In this document: positions 35,763 to 47,494 of the stretch, in pieces
How the letters are laid out: each line of letters starts with the position of its first letter
Position numbering within the stretch: the stretch's first letter is position 1
NCBI RefSeq assembly: GCF_003171515.1
Contig: NC_089391.1
Location: 4,650,001-4,714,000, forward strand
Length of the DNA stretch: 64,000 nt
Direction: 5' to 3'
Source: Pyrenophora tritici-repentis
Lineage: Eukaryota; Ascomycota; Dothideomycetes; Pleosporales; Pleosporaceae
Notes under the pieces: model-generated
The model's database searches: none
What the model saw: only the letters and a program-made list of their open reading frames with translations
What the model was told of the DNA's origin: nothing
Program-made: the position numbers and the translations under genes

Positions 35763-36223
35763 TATGAAAGAGTGTGAAGAAAGCGGATTGCGCCCTGAGG
35801 ACACGGTGTGATGCGACGCGACGCTGCTCCTCAGTAAGTACTCCAATGGCCTACCGCGTACACCTGCCAAGACATTTTCAATCCATGCCAATACGACAAG
35901 CAATCCAGCCCGGGGGGGCGCTCTAGACTTATAGGGTTTCAGTCACTGGATTTAAACCCTACTTGCAAAAGAGCAGGGCGCTTGATTACACAATTGGGGT
36001 CCCTGAAGTGAGTATGTATTCTGTGGTCGCAAGTTGGTTACCCGAATAGGAAATACCGAGCTCAAGCTCCGCAACTTCCCGCACCGCCCAAAACATTTGC
36101 ATTTGCACCAGCTTGTTGTTAATGCACTTGATTGCTATGGAATTCTCCGCCCCGACAAAGTCTTAATCAATGTATCAAAAGACCGGTGCTCCTTGTCTCA
36201 TCCATCTCATGTCGTGGTCCCGC
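35763..36223. other. Intergenic between GDI1 3' end and MCD4 start
   Basis: Both neighbours are on the minus strand, so this 461-base gap carries the MCD4 promoter and leader and the GDI1 3' UTR. Nothing else is seen. Confidence 0.5.
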
Positions 36224-38013
36224 CTACTCTTCAACATTGAAGTTGGCGCCCTCTCTCAGACCCTCAACAACCAACTCATGGCCTTCTACGCGTTGGTAGA
36301 TATCCTTGATATCGTCTGTGTGCATGTCAGTCTTGCCATATTTGCATCAGCTTCGCAGAACTTACCCGTAGTCGTCTCAAAGTGGCTGGTGGCATCATAG
36401 CTCTTCGACAAGAAGATGTTGTCGTTGGCACCGCTCTCGAGTGGCTCGTAAAGTGGAATTGCTGGGCCCATGAACTTCTCCTCGATCTTTCCGAGACGGT
36501 CGAGACCTGGCTGGAGCTCAAGGTGGTGGTTGCTGTCACCTTCGGCAATGGTGGAGACAATGGCGATGTAGTAGCCCTTGGGGCATACGTTGTGCGCCGA
36601 CGAAACGACAGCGACGTAGATGTCTAGGTAACGTATTAGTGCCAGATCTGCAAACTGGAGACATTGCGCTTACCGTGCTTGCGGCCAACCTGAGACTGGG
36701 GGATGATCAGCTGCAGAGAATCCGCATCGCCGGTGTTAGGGATTGGGTGGTTAAGAATGCAAATGGCCTTGAGCAAATGTCCGGTAACTCGGACCTTGCC
36801 AGGGAAGTACGAGGGGTCTGCGAGAATCTTGCCCGCCTTGGTCTCGAACTTCATGCCCTCACCAGCATCGTCCTTCTCCTTCATGGTTGCCTTGATGCCG
36901 ACAACCTTGTTACCATCGTATAGGAATTCGTCAACATCGGTGTTCAGCATGTAGGTACCGCCGTAGATGGCAGAGAGACGAGCAAAGCCCTGGGGAAGCT
37001 CTCCGAGACCGTAAAGGGGGTAGATGTAGGGCGACTTTCCGTACCGCGCCATGGAGTTGACGTAGAGCCGGATGCGCTGAATGGCCTCATTCGCCTGCCC
37101 CTGTTGCGTGATGTAGTCGTCGGTAGGGTATAGAGCCATGGAGTGACCAACGAAGTCGCGGGTGGTGGCCTCGAGGCCGAACTTGTCGTAGACATCTTTC
37201 ATGGTGCATGTCTTTACGTCAAGGCCTTTGTCAGATGTTAGTCATTGCCAGTCCCAAGTCGACAGTGCGTATAGAATGCCTACCCTTGTGTGTCGCTGGG
37301 TCATCCAGATTGTATCCACCAACCCACTCTAGGAAGTTCTTTGCGCGGCGCTTCTCAAAGAGACCCATGAGGGGAGACTTTAGCGCCTCGGTGGTATCTG
37401 AGGGAACCTTTGCCACGGTCGCCTTGGCGCCATCGCCCTGTTGTACAAAGCTGCCTGCAATCTGCTTGAACTCGAGGTACTTGGTGACGTCGGTGGACAC
37501 GAGGATGTTGGTGAGTTCACCGTTGGACATGAGGAGCTTGGGCACCAGGTCGATGTTCCAGTCATTTACGCGGCCGTACTTCTTCCACGGCTCACCCTCG
37601 GTCTGGCCATATCGCTTGAATAGCTACGTTGTTGGTCAGCGTTGTGTTGGAATATCTGCATGACGTGCTTTGCAACTTACTGCCTCGATGTTGAGTGATG
37701 CTGCCTCACTGCGTCATGTTAGTATGTTGAGCTCTCCCGGCTTGAGCCATATCCATCAAGACCACGTACCCGCCATAGTGGTCGTTGCGGTCGATGTGAA
37801 GCACTTTCTTGCCCTTGACACTAAGGACACTGCAAGAAAGTCAGTAGGGGCGCAGATGGACTTGTTGATCGAGTCTCTGTATTACCCTGAAAGCACGCAT
37901 TCGGTGAGACCTGGGTATGATTAGCTTCGGCAATGGGTGGCATCGAGGTGGGGTAAAAGCAGCCCACCTGTTCCCAGGACCACGACGTCGTACTCTGGTG
38001 CGATTTCGTCCAT
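36224..38013 (-). CDS. GDI1: Rab GDP-dissociation inhibitor
   Basis: Eight exons (38013-37968, 37910-37886, 37829-37770, 37708-37681, 37623-37284, 37225-36674, 36623-36366, 36315-36224) join to 466 residues, the normal size for fungal Rab GDI. The N-terminus MDEIAPEYDVVVLGTGLTEC is the GDI/REP dinucleotide-fold signature. KVLHIDRNDHYGGEAAS, SPYIYPLYGLGELPQGFARL and the conserved YMLNTDVDEF follow. The product extracts prenylated, GDP-bound Rab proteins from membranes and recycles them, in the cytosol; it is essential in yeast. Four very small exons at the 5' end (25-60 bases) make this gene easy to mis-predict. The C-terminus ends in Glu-Glu without special signals. Confidence 0.95.
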
Positions 38014-38455
38014 GGCTGTATAATGGTAGTTGTGTAATGGAGGAGTTTGAGGAATGCGGGAGAAAGTTGTCCGCTAGGAAGCGCGTGGACAGGACCTCTT
38101 AGGGCGGTGAGATGGATGTGGGGTTGTAGCTCTTTGGGAAGCGCCTCGCCAATTTGGTCGACGTGTCTATGCTAGCATTACTTTCATAACTTATCGCGTT
38201 TTGGCATATGCTAGACTAGTGCGATTCACCATTTCATCGTCTTCATGGCTTGCTAGGAGTGCTACCTGCAGCTTGCTACAATATCTACCTGGGCTATCCT
38301 GTCACTTCAAATGTACGCGTCCTGTACCCCACGAGCGCACACAACCCGCCATCCTAGATGCGACATAATGTACAATACGTATATGAAGGTGCGGCCGTGC
38401 ATGCTCTCCATTGCGGCGTGAACACCGCGCTTATACCGTACAGTAAACACCCACT
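38014..38455. other. Intergenic, GDI1 promoter region
   Basis: The 442 bases between uL29m (3' end) and GDI1 (start), both on the minus strand, hold the GDI1 promoter and leader. No other feature is recognised. Confidence 0.5.
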
Positions 38456-39352
38456 TTATGCATAGTTGGTCTTGTCCTTTGGCCGTGCTTCTGCTGATGT
38501 GATATCGTTCGGGCCAGATTCGACTATAGCCTCTTGCTGAGCGTCCTGTGCTGCCTCGTCTTCCTCTAGCGGGTCCTGCAAACATGTCAGCATGCATCGA
38601 GCTTCGTTGATGAGTGCAACGTACATATGGCACCTGCGTGTACTGTGGCCCATCAGTCTTCTGAAGATCAATTTCAGGGTCATTCTGCGCCAGTGCAAAA
38701 GCTTCTTGGTACGCCTTGTGTCGCTCGGCCAAGGTGTCGAGGATTGCCTTCATCGTCTCCTGCACCGTCTGGTCGCGATTCGCATTCTCCACATCTCCGT
38801 AGCCAGCATTGATACGTTTGCGCTCAATCTTCTCCGTCGCAAGCCGGTTCCGCTCCTTTACACATATCCACCACAGCTGGTGTAGTGAGTCCCAGTCATG
38901 AGCGCGCAGCTCGCCCACGGTCCACGCTCTCCCTGTATCTCAGTCAGCCCTCAGCCTGGAAATCAAGTGACGAATCGCCGCGAACCGTGTTCCTGTTCGG
39001 TTATTGGTGTCTGCAGAAGCTGCTTGTCCTTGAAGAAATCCCAAAGTCCGTGGTCTGGGGTGCCCGTCACCTTCTCCTCGACCTTGACGGGCTTCGGTAG
39101 TTTCTGCTTCTCAAAGTCCTTCTTCTTAACTGACAGCGTTTGTCTAGCGCGTAGGCCAGTGGCCCTGACAGCCGAGTTTCCCCTGTCCTTGTTGTTGTCT
39201 CTCTTCCATCGTGCGGGCGAAGTGGAGAAGCATGCTCGCGGGGCATTGCGCGCCAATTGGACTGATGGGACAAGGAAAGCAAAAAGAGCATCCGAGTGTG
39301 TTGTCACCGCTACATTGGGCCGTAAGAGTCGTGAGGAGGATGTGGTAGCCAT
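38456..39352 (-). CDS. MRPL4: Mitochondrial large-subunit ribosomal protein uL29m (MrpL4/L47 family)
   Basis: Exons 39352-38986, 38932-38625 and 38575-38456 give 264 residues. I chose the first ATG (MATTSSSRLL); the frame is open further upstream but only from a TTG. The N-terminus is rich in Arg, Ser and Ala with no acids, as in a mitochondrial presequence. The MRP-L47 domain follows: DHGLWDFF, then GRAWTVGELRAHDWDSLHQL and WWICVKERNRLATEK, then a long helix. The protein sits near the exit tunnel of the mitoribosome. Intron 1 has an unusual GTTCGC donor, but the join restores the invariant HGRAWTV motif. The tail is Glu/Asp-rich. Confidence 0.9.
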
Positions 39353-39597
39353 GTCGTGCGTGTGGGCTGTGCCTGCCACTGCAGAAGGCTGAGCCGACGC
39401 CGACGAAAGTTGCGCGGAAAGTGCGACCGGGGTCCGAAGACTAGTGGGGAGCAACCTACCCCGTCAGCCCTAGACTATGCCCCAGCTGGGAACCCACCGC
39501 CCTTGGCTGCGTAGTATAAAGAGAAGCCAGCTCCGCCCCTCTTCTGTTCCTCACCAAACTTCGCGCTCTTCACCCCGTGTTGGGCGCCCTCAGATAG
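39353..39597. promoter_or_regulatory. Shared promoter of uL29m and the bZIP gene
   Basis: The two genes diverge across this stretch. A TATA box (TATAAA at 39515-39520) points towards the bZIP gene and would place its transcript start near 39545. Confidence 0.5.
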
Positions 39598-39668
39598 TTT
39601 TCAATTTCACTTGACGATTTCTTCGATTTCACCGGCGGGTATCAGGACCCGCTCTACAACATCTCGAC

Positions 39669-39782
39669 ATGCAGTATACCACACTCACCATGCGACTCGC
39701 CTCAAGCTACAACGTCCGCATGTTCTGGCAACCATCTCAACGCGGAGTCTTCGTCAAGCCACCCTGGAAGTCAGGCAATTAA
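39669..39782 (+). CDS. Upstream ORF in the bZIP leader (37 codons)
   Basis: ATG at 39669, stop TAA at 39780-39782. All three ATGs between the TATA box and the first in-frame bZIP ATG (39913) lie in this one frame. The frame differs from the bZIP frame. Cpc1/Gcn4 genes in fungi are controlled through upstream ORFs, so a regulatory role is plausible but inferred. Confidence 0.45.
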   Translation: MQYTTLTMRLASSYNVRMFWQPSQRGVFVKPPWKSGN

Positions 39783-39912
39783 CTGGGATTTCGCGCTTTC
39801 ATATTCAACCGCTGACAACAGCGGTCCTCTGCTTGATTCCACCTCGCTGCTTCCTACTTCTTCCTCGGCCGCCTTGACTAGTGCTCTGCTTGCACCGGAC
39901 CCTTCCTTTCAC

Positions 39913-40454
39913 ATGACCGTGGATTGGCAACTCTTTCCTACTTTAGACTCACAATATCTGGACCATGACACACAACTGCTTCCTGGCGACTCCACTCCCC
40001 TCACTCTCGCCGAGGCACATACAAACATGTTTGCCGTGTCGTCTGGCACGGGAATCACAAACAATATGAATACGTCTGTGCCAATGATGAGAGGTAAGCA
40101 CAATCCTGATAATGAACCAACAACAATCTAATCGACGCAGACTTCTCCCACTCCGCTTCTTCCTCCACAAGTCCCAAGGACCGGAGCTCGTCATCTCCTG
40201 AGCACTCTTATTCTTCCAAATTGTCATCTACAAAGGACAGCCCCCTAGCACCTGAACCTTCCTTTCGCGTTGAAAAGCGTAAAGCCAATACGCTCGCTGC
40301 CCGTCGCTACCGCCAAAAGCGTGTCGATCAAATGAGCACTCTCGAAACCGAACTCAAGCAAGTCAAAGCCGAACGAGATGAGCTCAAAGTCCGCAACGCC
40401 AGGCTCGAAGGCGAGGTGGAGACGCTTCGTGCTCTGCTTTGCGCTAAGAAGTAA
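39913..40454 (+). CDS. Gcn4/Cpc1-like bZIP transcription factor (start uncertain)
   Basis: Exons 39913-40093 and 40141-40454 give 164 residues from the first in-frame ATG. The C-terminus is a bZIP: basic region KRKANTLAARRYRQKR, then a leucine zipper (MSTLETELKQVKAERDEL...) ending near LLCAKK, as in Gcn4/Cpc1, which activates amino-acid biosynthesis genes during starvation. Acidic-aromatic motifs (DWQLFPTLD) resemble Gcn4 activation segments. The same frame is open upstream to 39598 and reads like more of the same protein (SLDDFFDFTGGY, INWDFALSY), which would give about 269 residues, close to Cpc1 length. No ATG is in that extension, so the true start may be a non-AUG codon or lie in an unseen exon. 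Confidence 0.8.
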
Positions 40455-42508
40455 ACATGTGCTAAACTGTCAGCACCTGACAGCTTCTCTTGTCTCTTTC
40501 GAGTTTCAACTGGGTCATCCTCTCAGACGATGTCGGAATTAGAACGATCATGGCACGGTAGTGCTCATTTCGGCAAAATGGGTGTTGTAATCTCAGGAGG
40601 GGCTTGCATGGAAACGGTCATGGGCACTCACACGCTCGGTCAGGTCATGTTGAAGCATCTCGATATGTGTTTCACGAATGCTACATAATTTACTACATGT
40701 CTATCTACTTATACCAGTGTTGCTTCTACATCATCTTCATTCATTGTGAGAAATGGTACATCAGTATGAGTGCATATATGCTCACCAGCTCAACTCAGAA
40801 TGAGTCGAAGTGATGGAAGTGAGGTGTGCACGGTCGGGCCTCGATATAGCGGCAGTATTCACGTCCATCACCTTCGACTATGCACCAACTTACGGAAAGG
40901 GATCGTTGCGTTTGTCGCCATCTTTCAAACAATCCATCGTTTCCATCATCCCCAAGTCCAAATTGAGGTAATGCATGATATCGGACCACGCGAGTGACGC
41001 TGGTGTTCCAAAACAAAGTTCACAGCCTACTAGCTGCCGCTCGGCTATCCAATCAAAGGCTACGCCGGTGAGTCATTCTCGCTCACTATGTGTGCGAGGC
41101 TTAGCCTTCTTTTACGCCTTGCGTCCTCATGCCCTCGCATTGTCAGCTTGCAGACGTGAAGAGCCTGTTGTGGAGTCGAATAATTCGCGCAATGGCGCAG
41201 CCGACTACTGACTACCGACTACTGACTACTTTCTAGTCATGGTCTTTCGCGTGCAGTTGCCCGACATTCTTGCCGCTACTCCCAAAACCAGCAATCGCAG
41301 CAATCAAGCCCACCACTATGGGAAACTCAATTCGCGTTACGATGACAGGCGCCTCGCTAACTTTGATTTCTGTAATTCCAACTGTTAGCTCCCGTCATTT
41401 CGTGTTGGCGTTTGGTCATCGCGGCAGTTCGTTGCGCCACAAACACTACCTCCCTTCTTACTACACATCAGTCTTATATGATCCTGTTCTCTTACCGGAG
41501 AAATCCAGTCCAAATTTTCTAGAATCCTACTTCTTCAAGTCTCTCGATTTGAGTGTTCCTCTATTCATGCACGTTACTCTTGCATTGTTGACTGATGGGC
41601 AATCGCCTGGGGAGGCACAGCAAGAACAACGTGGCTGGGTCTTCCCGGATCTGCACTTTACTTTTAGCTACCGGAACGACATGAACCCCATTATGGGCGC
41701 CAAAGGCCAAAAGATCAGTCAGCTATCGCCTCAGATCGTCGTCGTTGAGCAGCGTGCAACGCGTGTTTCAGCCTGGGGTACCTCAGACACTCACCACACC
41801 GGCAGGGACCCCGGCTTTGAACCGGCTTGATCCTTCTCGTGGATGTTCTGCTGCCGAGCCGATCACTTTATGCAAGCCTTTTACTGTCCAGCTGCATCCA
41901 CTTGGTGGCATAGTCTACTCTGTTCACAGTTAGCAGCTGTTTGGACTTTTGCACGCATTGCCTCAATAGCCAAGTATGGGCTTGAGATACACTCCGTCTA
42001 AGCTTTTGAGCCGCAGCCCCGACGTAGCCCAGTTTCGTTCTTTCCTCACATGGCGGCATGGTCCCGTCAGGCCCGATTCGATAATTCCACTGCCGAGGGG
42101 TATACAATGGTTTCTAAACCTAGCATCTTTCGCGTGTCATAAACCCCCTTCCATGCGATGGACCAATCGCAGATGCCGGTCCTGTATTGTGGTTCACTGC
42201 ACGTCGAGCCATGAGGTCGCTCCTCGGGCATAATGGTCACGACTGGGGTAGCCATTGCGCCTCTGCACACTCAGGATGCACGACACACTGCATGGAACAT
42301 AACCTTCCGCCCGTGTAAACCTGGAGAACCTTAAGGCACACTACCCTTATTCATAATCGAACGCTTAGGCCCATCTTTCATGTTCACTGTTTGCCCCCCA
42401 TCCGTGTTCTTCTGTTGTTGCCCGGGCACACAGTTCCACCGGTCGTGTTCTCGAATCGGGATCAATTGATTTGCATCTTCGCATTGAACAATTACAAACA
42501 ATTACACA
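40455..42508. other. Intergenic; one weak open frame
   Basis: Contains the bZIP 3' UTR and the promoter of the receptor gene at 42509. A plus-strand frame with an ATG at 41318 runs to 41830 (170 residues), matches no family I know, and is probably chance or an orphan. A 14-base tandem duplication lies at 41201-41229. Confidence 0.45.
41201..41229 (+). repeat. 14-bp unit repeated twice
   Basis: The unit CCGACTACTGACTA occurs twice in perfect tandem, so GACTAC is repeated four times. It is a small simple repeat in non-coding DNA. Confidence 0.8.
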
Positions 42509-43798
42509 ATGTATTTTCGACCAGGCTTTGTGGTGGTAGTCGTTGGGGCGATACTGACCACAATGTCGACGGTCATCGTAGGACTACGGTAAGTTTATCT
42601 GTCACTGAACCCACTCAACAAGTACTAATCTACTCCATTAGATACTACTGCCGCTACTACCTCATGGGCAAAGTTACTGCGAGCGACCATCTCATGTTTG
42701 TCGCTCTCGTAAGTAAAGCGTTCCTCCACGTGAAATTGAGCTGACAAGACCCAGGTCTGCACTTGGGGAAATTTCGTTGTCAACTATTATCAAGACGTTA
42801 CGAGCAGCGGCTATCGATCTAGTTACCTTAGACGACCAGTACGTCAACCGAATCTCATTCTGAGCTGATCAAACTAACACAAGGCCTAGGATAAGCGACC
42901 CTTGATTGAAGGAAAGGTGCTCGGCACGCTTATATCTTGGTGGATCTACCGTTTGAGCTACAACTTAGCTCTTGGCTTCGTAAAGCTCAGCATCCTCTTC
43001 TTCTACCGAACAATCGCCTCAAACCGCACCTTCCGTCGCCTCGTCTATGCGACCATGGCAATTGTCGTCATGTACACCATCGGTGCCGTCATCGCCGCCA
43101 TACTTCAGTGCGAAAACCCATCGGACGCTTGGTCTCCTGCCAATTACTTTGCTACATTCGACAAGTTCGACCCGAACCGCCGCCAGCCCAAATGTTACGA
43201 TCCCGTCAAGCTATGGGCGTTCTCTGCAGCTGCCAACCTCTTGAGCGATGTCATCATTCTCCTGCTTCCCCTTCCGGCTTTACTCAGTCTTCGCATTCCT
43301 ATGAGCAAGCGCTTAGCGCTTATCGGTGTCTTTTCGGTAGGCCTATTGGCCATTGTTGCATCTTCTATACGCGTATGGGTCATGGCGCTGTGGGCCGAGT
43401 CACCATCGAACTCTGCTCGCTACGGAAACGACCTGCTCCTATGGGGCCAGGTCGAAACCAACAGCGGCATCATTTCAGCATCAGTACCCTTCCTTCGCCT
43501 TCTGTTCCGCGACAGGCAAGTCGAGGAAAGAGGCACAGTACAAAAGAAGATATCAGCTACCCCAGCAACACCAGTTGAGCTTGAAGCCCAGACTCCGCCC
43601 AAAGTAATCGACCAGGGTGAATGGCCAGTCCAGGGCGAAAAGCCAGTGGGATATCCAGTGGCGAAGCAGCCAGTGAAAATGAGACGTCCTAACTGGGGCC
43701 CTTTCATCACAGTACCACAAGAGTTGAATCCCCGTACTGGTAGCACACAGCAGGAGTCTGCACTCGAGCCAGTGCATGAGCCACGTATGAATATATGA
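42509..43798 (+). CDS. Pth11-like seven-helix (fungal rhodopsin-domain) protein
   Basis: Four exons (42509-42588, 42642-42708, 42755-42838, 42890-43798) give 379 residues. All introns are about 50 bases with clear GT/AG ends. Seven hydrophobic helices are visible: FVVVVVGAILTTMS, HLMFVALVCTWGNF, the LALGFVKLSILFFYRTI helix, YATMAIVVMYTIGAVIAAI, AANLLSDVIILLLPLPALL, LIGVFSVGLLAIVASSIRV and TNSGIISASVPFLRLLF. The FVKLSILFFYRTI and DVIILLLPLPALL motifs are typical of the fungal rhodopsin-like/Pth11 domain. No extracellular CFEM domain precedes it. The cytosolic tail of about 100 residues is Pro-rich. A role as plasma-membrane sensor is inferred from the family, and no ligand is known. Confidence 0.85.
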
Positions 43799-44867
43799 GA
43801 GTCTGGAGGTGTTTGAAAGTCGAAGTGGTAGTATAACTGTAATGTCTAAGTTCGTGTTTGGAGGTGGGCTTGTGGACAAGTGACAGAGGGTGGCTTCAGC
43901 AGTAGCTGGTCTACTGCGCCGTCACTTGTCAACGATACCCATAGTAAGTCAAGATACTCCTACATGTCAACTTGGATCATTCCACTGACTTTTGCCAGAA
44001 AACCTAGTGATGATTAGTAGATTTGAGATGGGGTTTGATAATGTGTCCTCGCAGCGATGATGTGGAGTGGGCTTCAGCAGCACAACGCGCCAAGAGCATG
44101 CCTTGGCGTATATATGCACTTGTATTCCTACCGTATGATTTTTTACGAATAGTATATATTCGCCTTGCTTAGAGGTGGACATGGCTTCTGTTTTGCTACG
44201 ACCGTGTGGCGCTTTCTGAGGCATGTGTTGAACGAGGCTGACGGGACTTTGCTTGGCCGAGCAAGTGATACGTCCCGTGTAATGGATACCCCCAAGCCTC
44301 ATGAGGTGATTTTCTTGTGTAATTACAACCCAAAACTCTTCAGCGACGCATTTGCCAAGACGGTATAAGCCTATGGCAAAACATCGTACAGAAATTGTTG
44401 CATGATAGTGATGTTGTCAGAAGGATCGTGATGTTAGTGTGCCAAGATGTCAGTCACCATGACCCCTTGGTGACCAACATGGTACACTGGAGCGTAGTTA
44501 CATGGAGTCATCTGCTGGCTTGTAACGCTATGAGAGTTGCACACATATTTGTAACCGGAATATAGCGGTGGCTCACGTTACATTACCTTTTTAAGGTGGT
44601 GCAAGACACAAGCGGGGCCTATGAAGCTACCACGCTAGGCAAGTCATGCATGCACGGGTGCGGATCGCTTCCCCATGATTCGTAGCAGTCTACTGCTACG
44701 GGCTAGAGCATACATGCTAGGTGAAAGAGGTCACGTACACACTCACCTTCACCGCATCCACCTGTCGTGCTAGTAGCTACAAGGTTGTCTGTTTATCGCA
44801 GCACACGCGTCTAATCGTAAATCCCCCACATGCCGGCATCGGTACCAGCCACAGCTGCTCTAGCTTA
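43799..44867. other. Intergenic, no gene recognised
   Basis: Lies between two plus-strand genes and carries the 3' UTR of the receptor gene and the promoter of the oligopeptidase gene. Open frames are short. Confidence 0.5.
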
Positions 44868-47494
44868 ATGCTGAACACCAACGTGGCTCCCTCCCGTTTC
44901 GTCAAGCTATTCTTCGCCGCAGTCGCTCTCTTCATTGCAACGACAGCCGTCCTGGCTTCCATTCGAATCGGCGGGCGCTACCCCTCAATTCTGCAATACG
45001 TCAAACCTCGTCCCCTGCAGAGTCCTTTGTATACACAACCGTTTCGACCCCTCACCAACTCCAGCATGGCGCCTTCGAAATACAAGTCGCCGCCGCAGCT
45101 GCCGCCCAAGTTCACGGCTACCCGCCAGAGCTTGATTGACGATGCGAAGAGGCTGGTATGTTGAAGCTTTCCCCCTTCTTCCGCATAGATCCGCCGCTGA
45201 CACGGCCTAGATCGAGAGATCCCGAAGTGTTCAAGATGCAGTTGTTCGAGACGTCAAGCCCGAAAGCGCCACCTTTGCCAATGCTATCCTTCCAATTGCC
45301 CGCGATGACAACAAAATGGCCATTGAATCCCATGTTCTTGGCTTCTACAACGCCGTTTCCACGAGCAAGGACCTGCGCGATGCATCCAGCGAGGTGGAGC
45401 AGATGCTTGACGACTTTGGCATCGAGTCATCCATGCGCGAGGATGTCTTCAACCTCGTCGATGCTGTGTTGAAGAAGGACGAGCAACTGGACCCAGAGTC
45501 TCGGCGCTTGCTGGAGAAGGACCATAAGACCTTCATTCGTAATGGGCTTAGTCTGCCTGCGGGTCCAAAGAGGAACAGATTCAAGGAAATCAAGCAGCGA
45601 CTGAGCACAATTGGCATCGCTTTCCAGAAGAACCTTAATGAGGAGAACGGGGGCTTGTGGTTTACACCAGAGGAGTTGCACGGTGTACCGGAGGATGTCC
45701 TTTCGGGTCTGAAGAAGGGTGAGGGCGAAAACGAGGGCAAGATCTTCTTGACCTTCAAGTATCCCGATCTCTTCCCAACGCTGAAATACGCTACCAACCC
45801 GGAGACGCGGATGAAGTTGTCTGTTGCAAACGAGAACAAGTGCAACGACAACGTAGCCCTGTTCAGGGAGGCCGTCCTCCTCCGCGATGAGGCAGCCCGT
45901 ATCCTTGGCTATGATAACCATGCCCAGTTCAGGATCGAAGATAAGATGGCGAAGACTCCTAAGACGGTAAACGACTTCCTTGGTGATTTGCGCACCAAAC
46001 TCGCGCCGGGCGGAAAGAAGGAGATCAAGAAATTGATCGAGTTGAAGAAGCAGGACGTGGCAGCAAATGGGTTGACGGGCCCATTGTCTGAAGACTACTA
46101 TCTGTGGGACCACAGATACTACGACCGCTTGATGCTGGAGAAGGACTACCAGTTGGACCACCAGGTCATCGCTGAGTACTTCCCTCTGCAGCCCACCATC
46201 GAGGGTATGCTGAAGATCTTTGAGGAGCTCTTTGGCCTGGTCTTTATAAGCATTGCTGGCGAGGAAGAAAGGGCGGCCCTTGCAGATGGCGGCAAGGGTT
46301 CGGACATTGTCTGGCACGAGGATGTGCAAGTCTTCAGCGTTTGGGACGACGAGGGCGAAGGTGCTGGCTTTGTCGGCTACCTCTATCTTGATCTCCACCC
46401 GCGAGGTACGTAATCACACCATCAACAGGCGAATAGTGGGAGTTTGTCACGTGTCGAGTGCGCCATTCCCGATCGGGATAGTACTTGGTCACATGACACG
46501 ACGTTCACTAACTGCATCCCCTCCCTTTGTAAAGATTTGCTAACATTTCCAAAGAGGGCAAGTACGGCCACGCCGCAAACTTCAACCTCCAGCCTGGCTA
46601 CATTGACGAGAATGGCAAGAGAAGATATCCCGCTACGGCGCTGGTGTGCAATTTCTCGAAGCCAACGAAGAAGAAGCCATCATTGTTGAAGCACGACGAA
46701 GTCGTTACCTTGTTCCACGAACTAGGCCACGGTATTCATGACCTAGTTTCCCGAACAACCTACTCTCGTTTCCACGGCACCAACACTGTTCGTGACTTTG
46801 TCGAGGCACCATCGCAAATGCTGGAGAACTGGTGCTGGACTCCATCTCAACTTCGCGCTCTATCGCACCACTACTCTTACCTCTCCGCCGACTACGAGAA
46901 GGAGTATCTTGAGTCATCGGGTGCCGATAAGAAGCCATCCGAGAAGATTCCCGGATCGCTGGTAGCCAAGTTGATCTCGACCAAGCACGTCAACGATGCT
47001 CTGTTCAACCTGAGGCAGCTGCACTTTGGTACTTTCGACATGACTGTCCACGAGCCTGCTAGTCACGAGGAGCTGGAGAAGATGGACATCACTGAGAAGT
47101 ACAACTCTTTGAGACACGAAATCAGTCAGCTCAAGGGCCCTGAATCATTGGAGGGCGAGAAGAAGGGTGACTGGCACTGGGGTAACGGTCAGGCTACATT
47201 CGGCCACTTGATCGGTGGTTATGACGCTGGGTATGACGAATTCCACCTCTTTACAGTGGGATTCTTGCTAACAATCACAGTTACTACGGCTACCTCTCAT
47301 CCCAAGTCTACTCCACAGACATGTTCTACTCCGTCTTCAAATCCGACCCCATGAACGGAAAGGAAGGCAGGCGATACCGCCACACCGTCCTCGAGCGCGG
47401 TGGCTCAAAGGAGGAAATGGACATCCTAGAGGAGTTCCTCGGCCGCAAACCTCAAACCGATGCCTTCTACAAGGAACTTGGCATTTCTCAGTAG
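44868..47494 (+). CDS. M3-family zinc oligopeptidase (MepB/Prd1-like)
   Basis: Exons 44868-45155, 45211-46405, 46555-47230 and 47281-47494 give 790 residues from the first ATG. The zinc site is FHELGH (His549, Glu550, His553), with Glu578 in DFVEAPSQ 29 residues after the first His, as in thimet oligopeptidase. Other family marks are LYLDLHPREGKYGHAANF, FHGTNTVRDFVEAPS and GYYGYLSSQVYSTDMF. The enzyme degrades short peptides in the cytosol or mitochondrial intermembrane space. A second in-frame ATG at 45066 (MAPSKYKSPPQLPPKF) matches the usual start of the family and would give 724 residues. The extra 66 residues hold a basic stretch plus a hydrophobic helix (LFFAAVALFIATTAVL), so two forms with different locations are possible. 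Confidence 0.92.

Noticed and set aside
41270..41830. 186-codon plus-strand frame between the bZIP and receptor genes
   Set aside because: It has a non-ATG opening, no recognisable domain and unclear codon bias. It is left as a possible orphan only.
45427..46398. 323-codon minus-strand frame
   Set aside because: It is antisense to the M3 oligopeptidase coding exon, a shadow of its codon bias.
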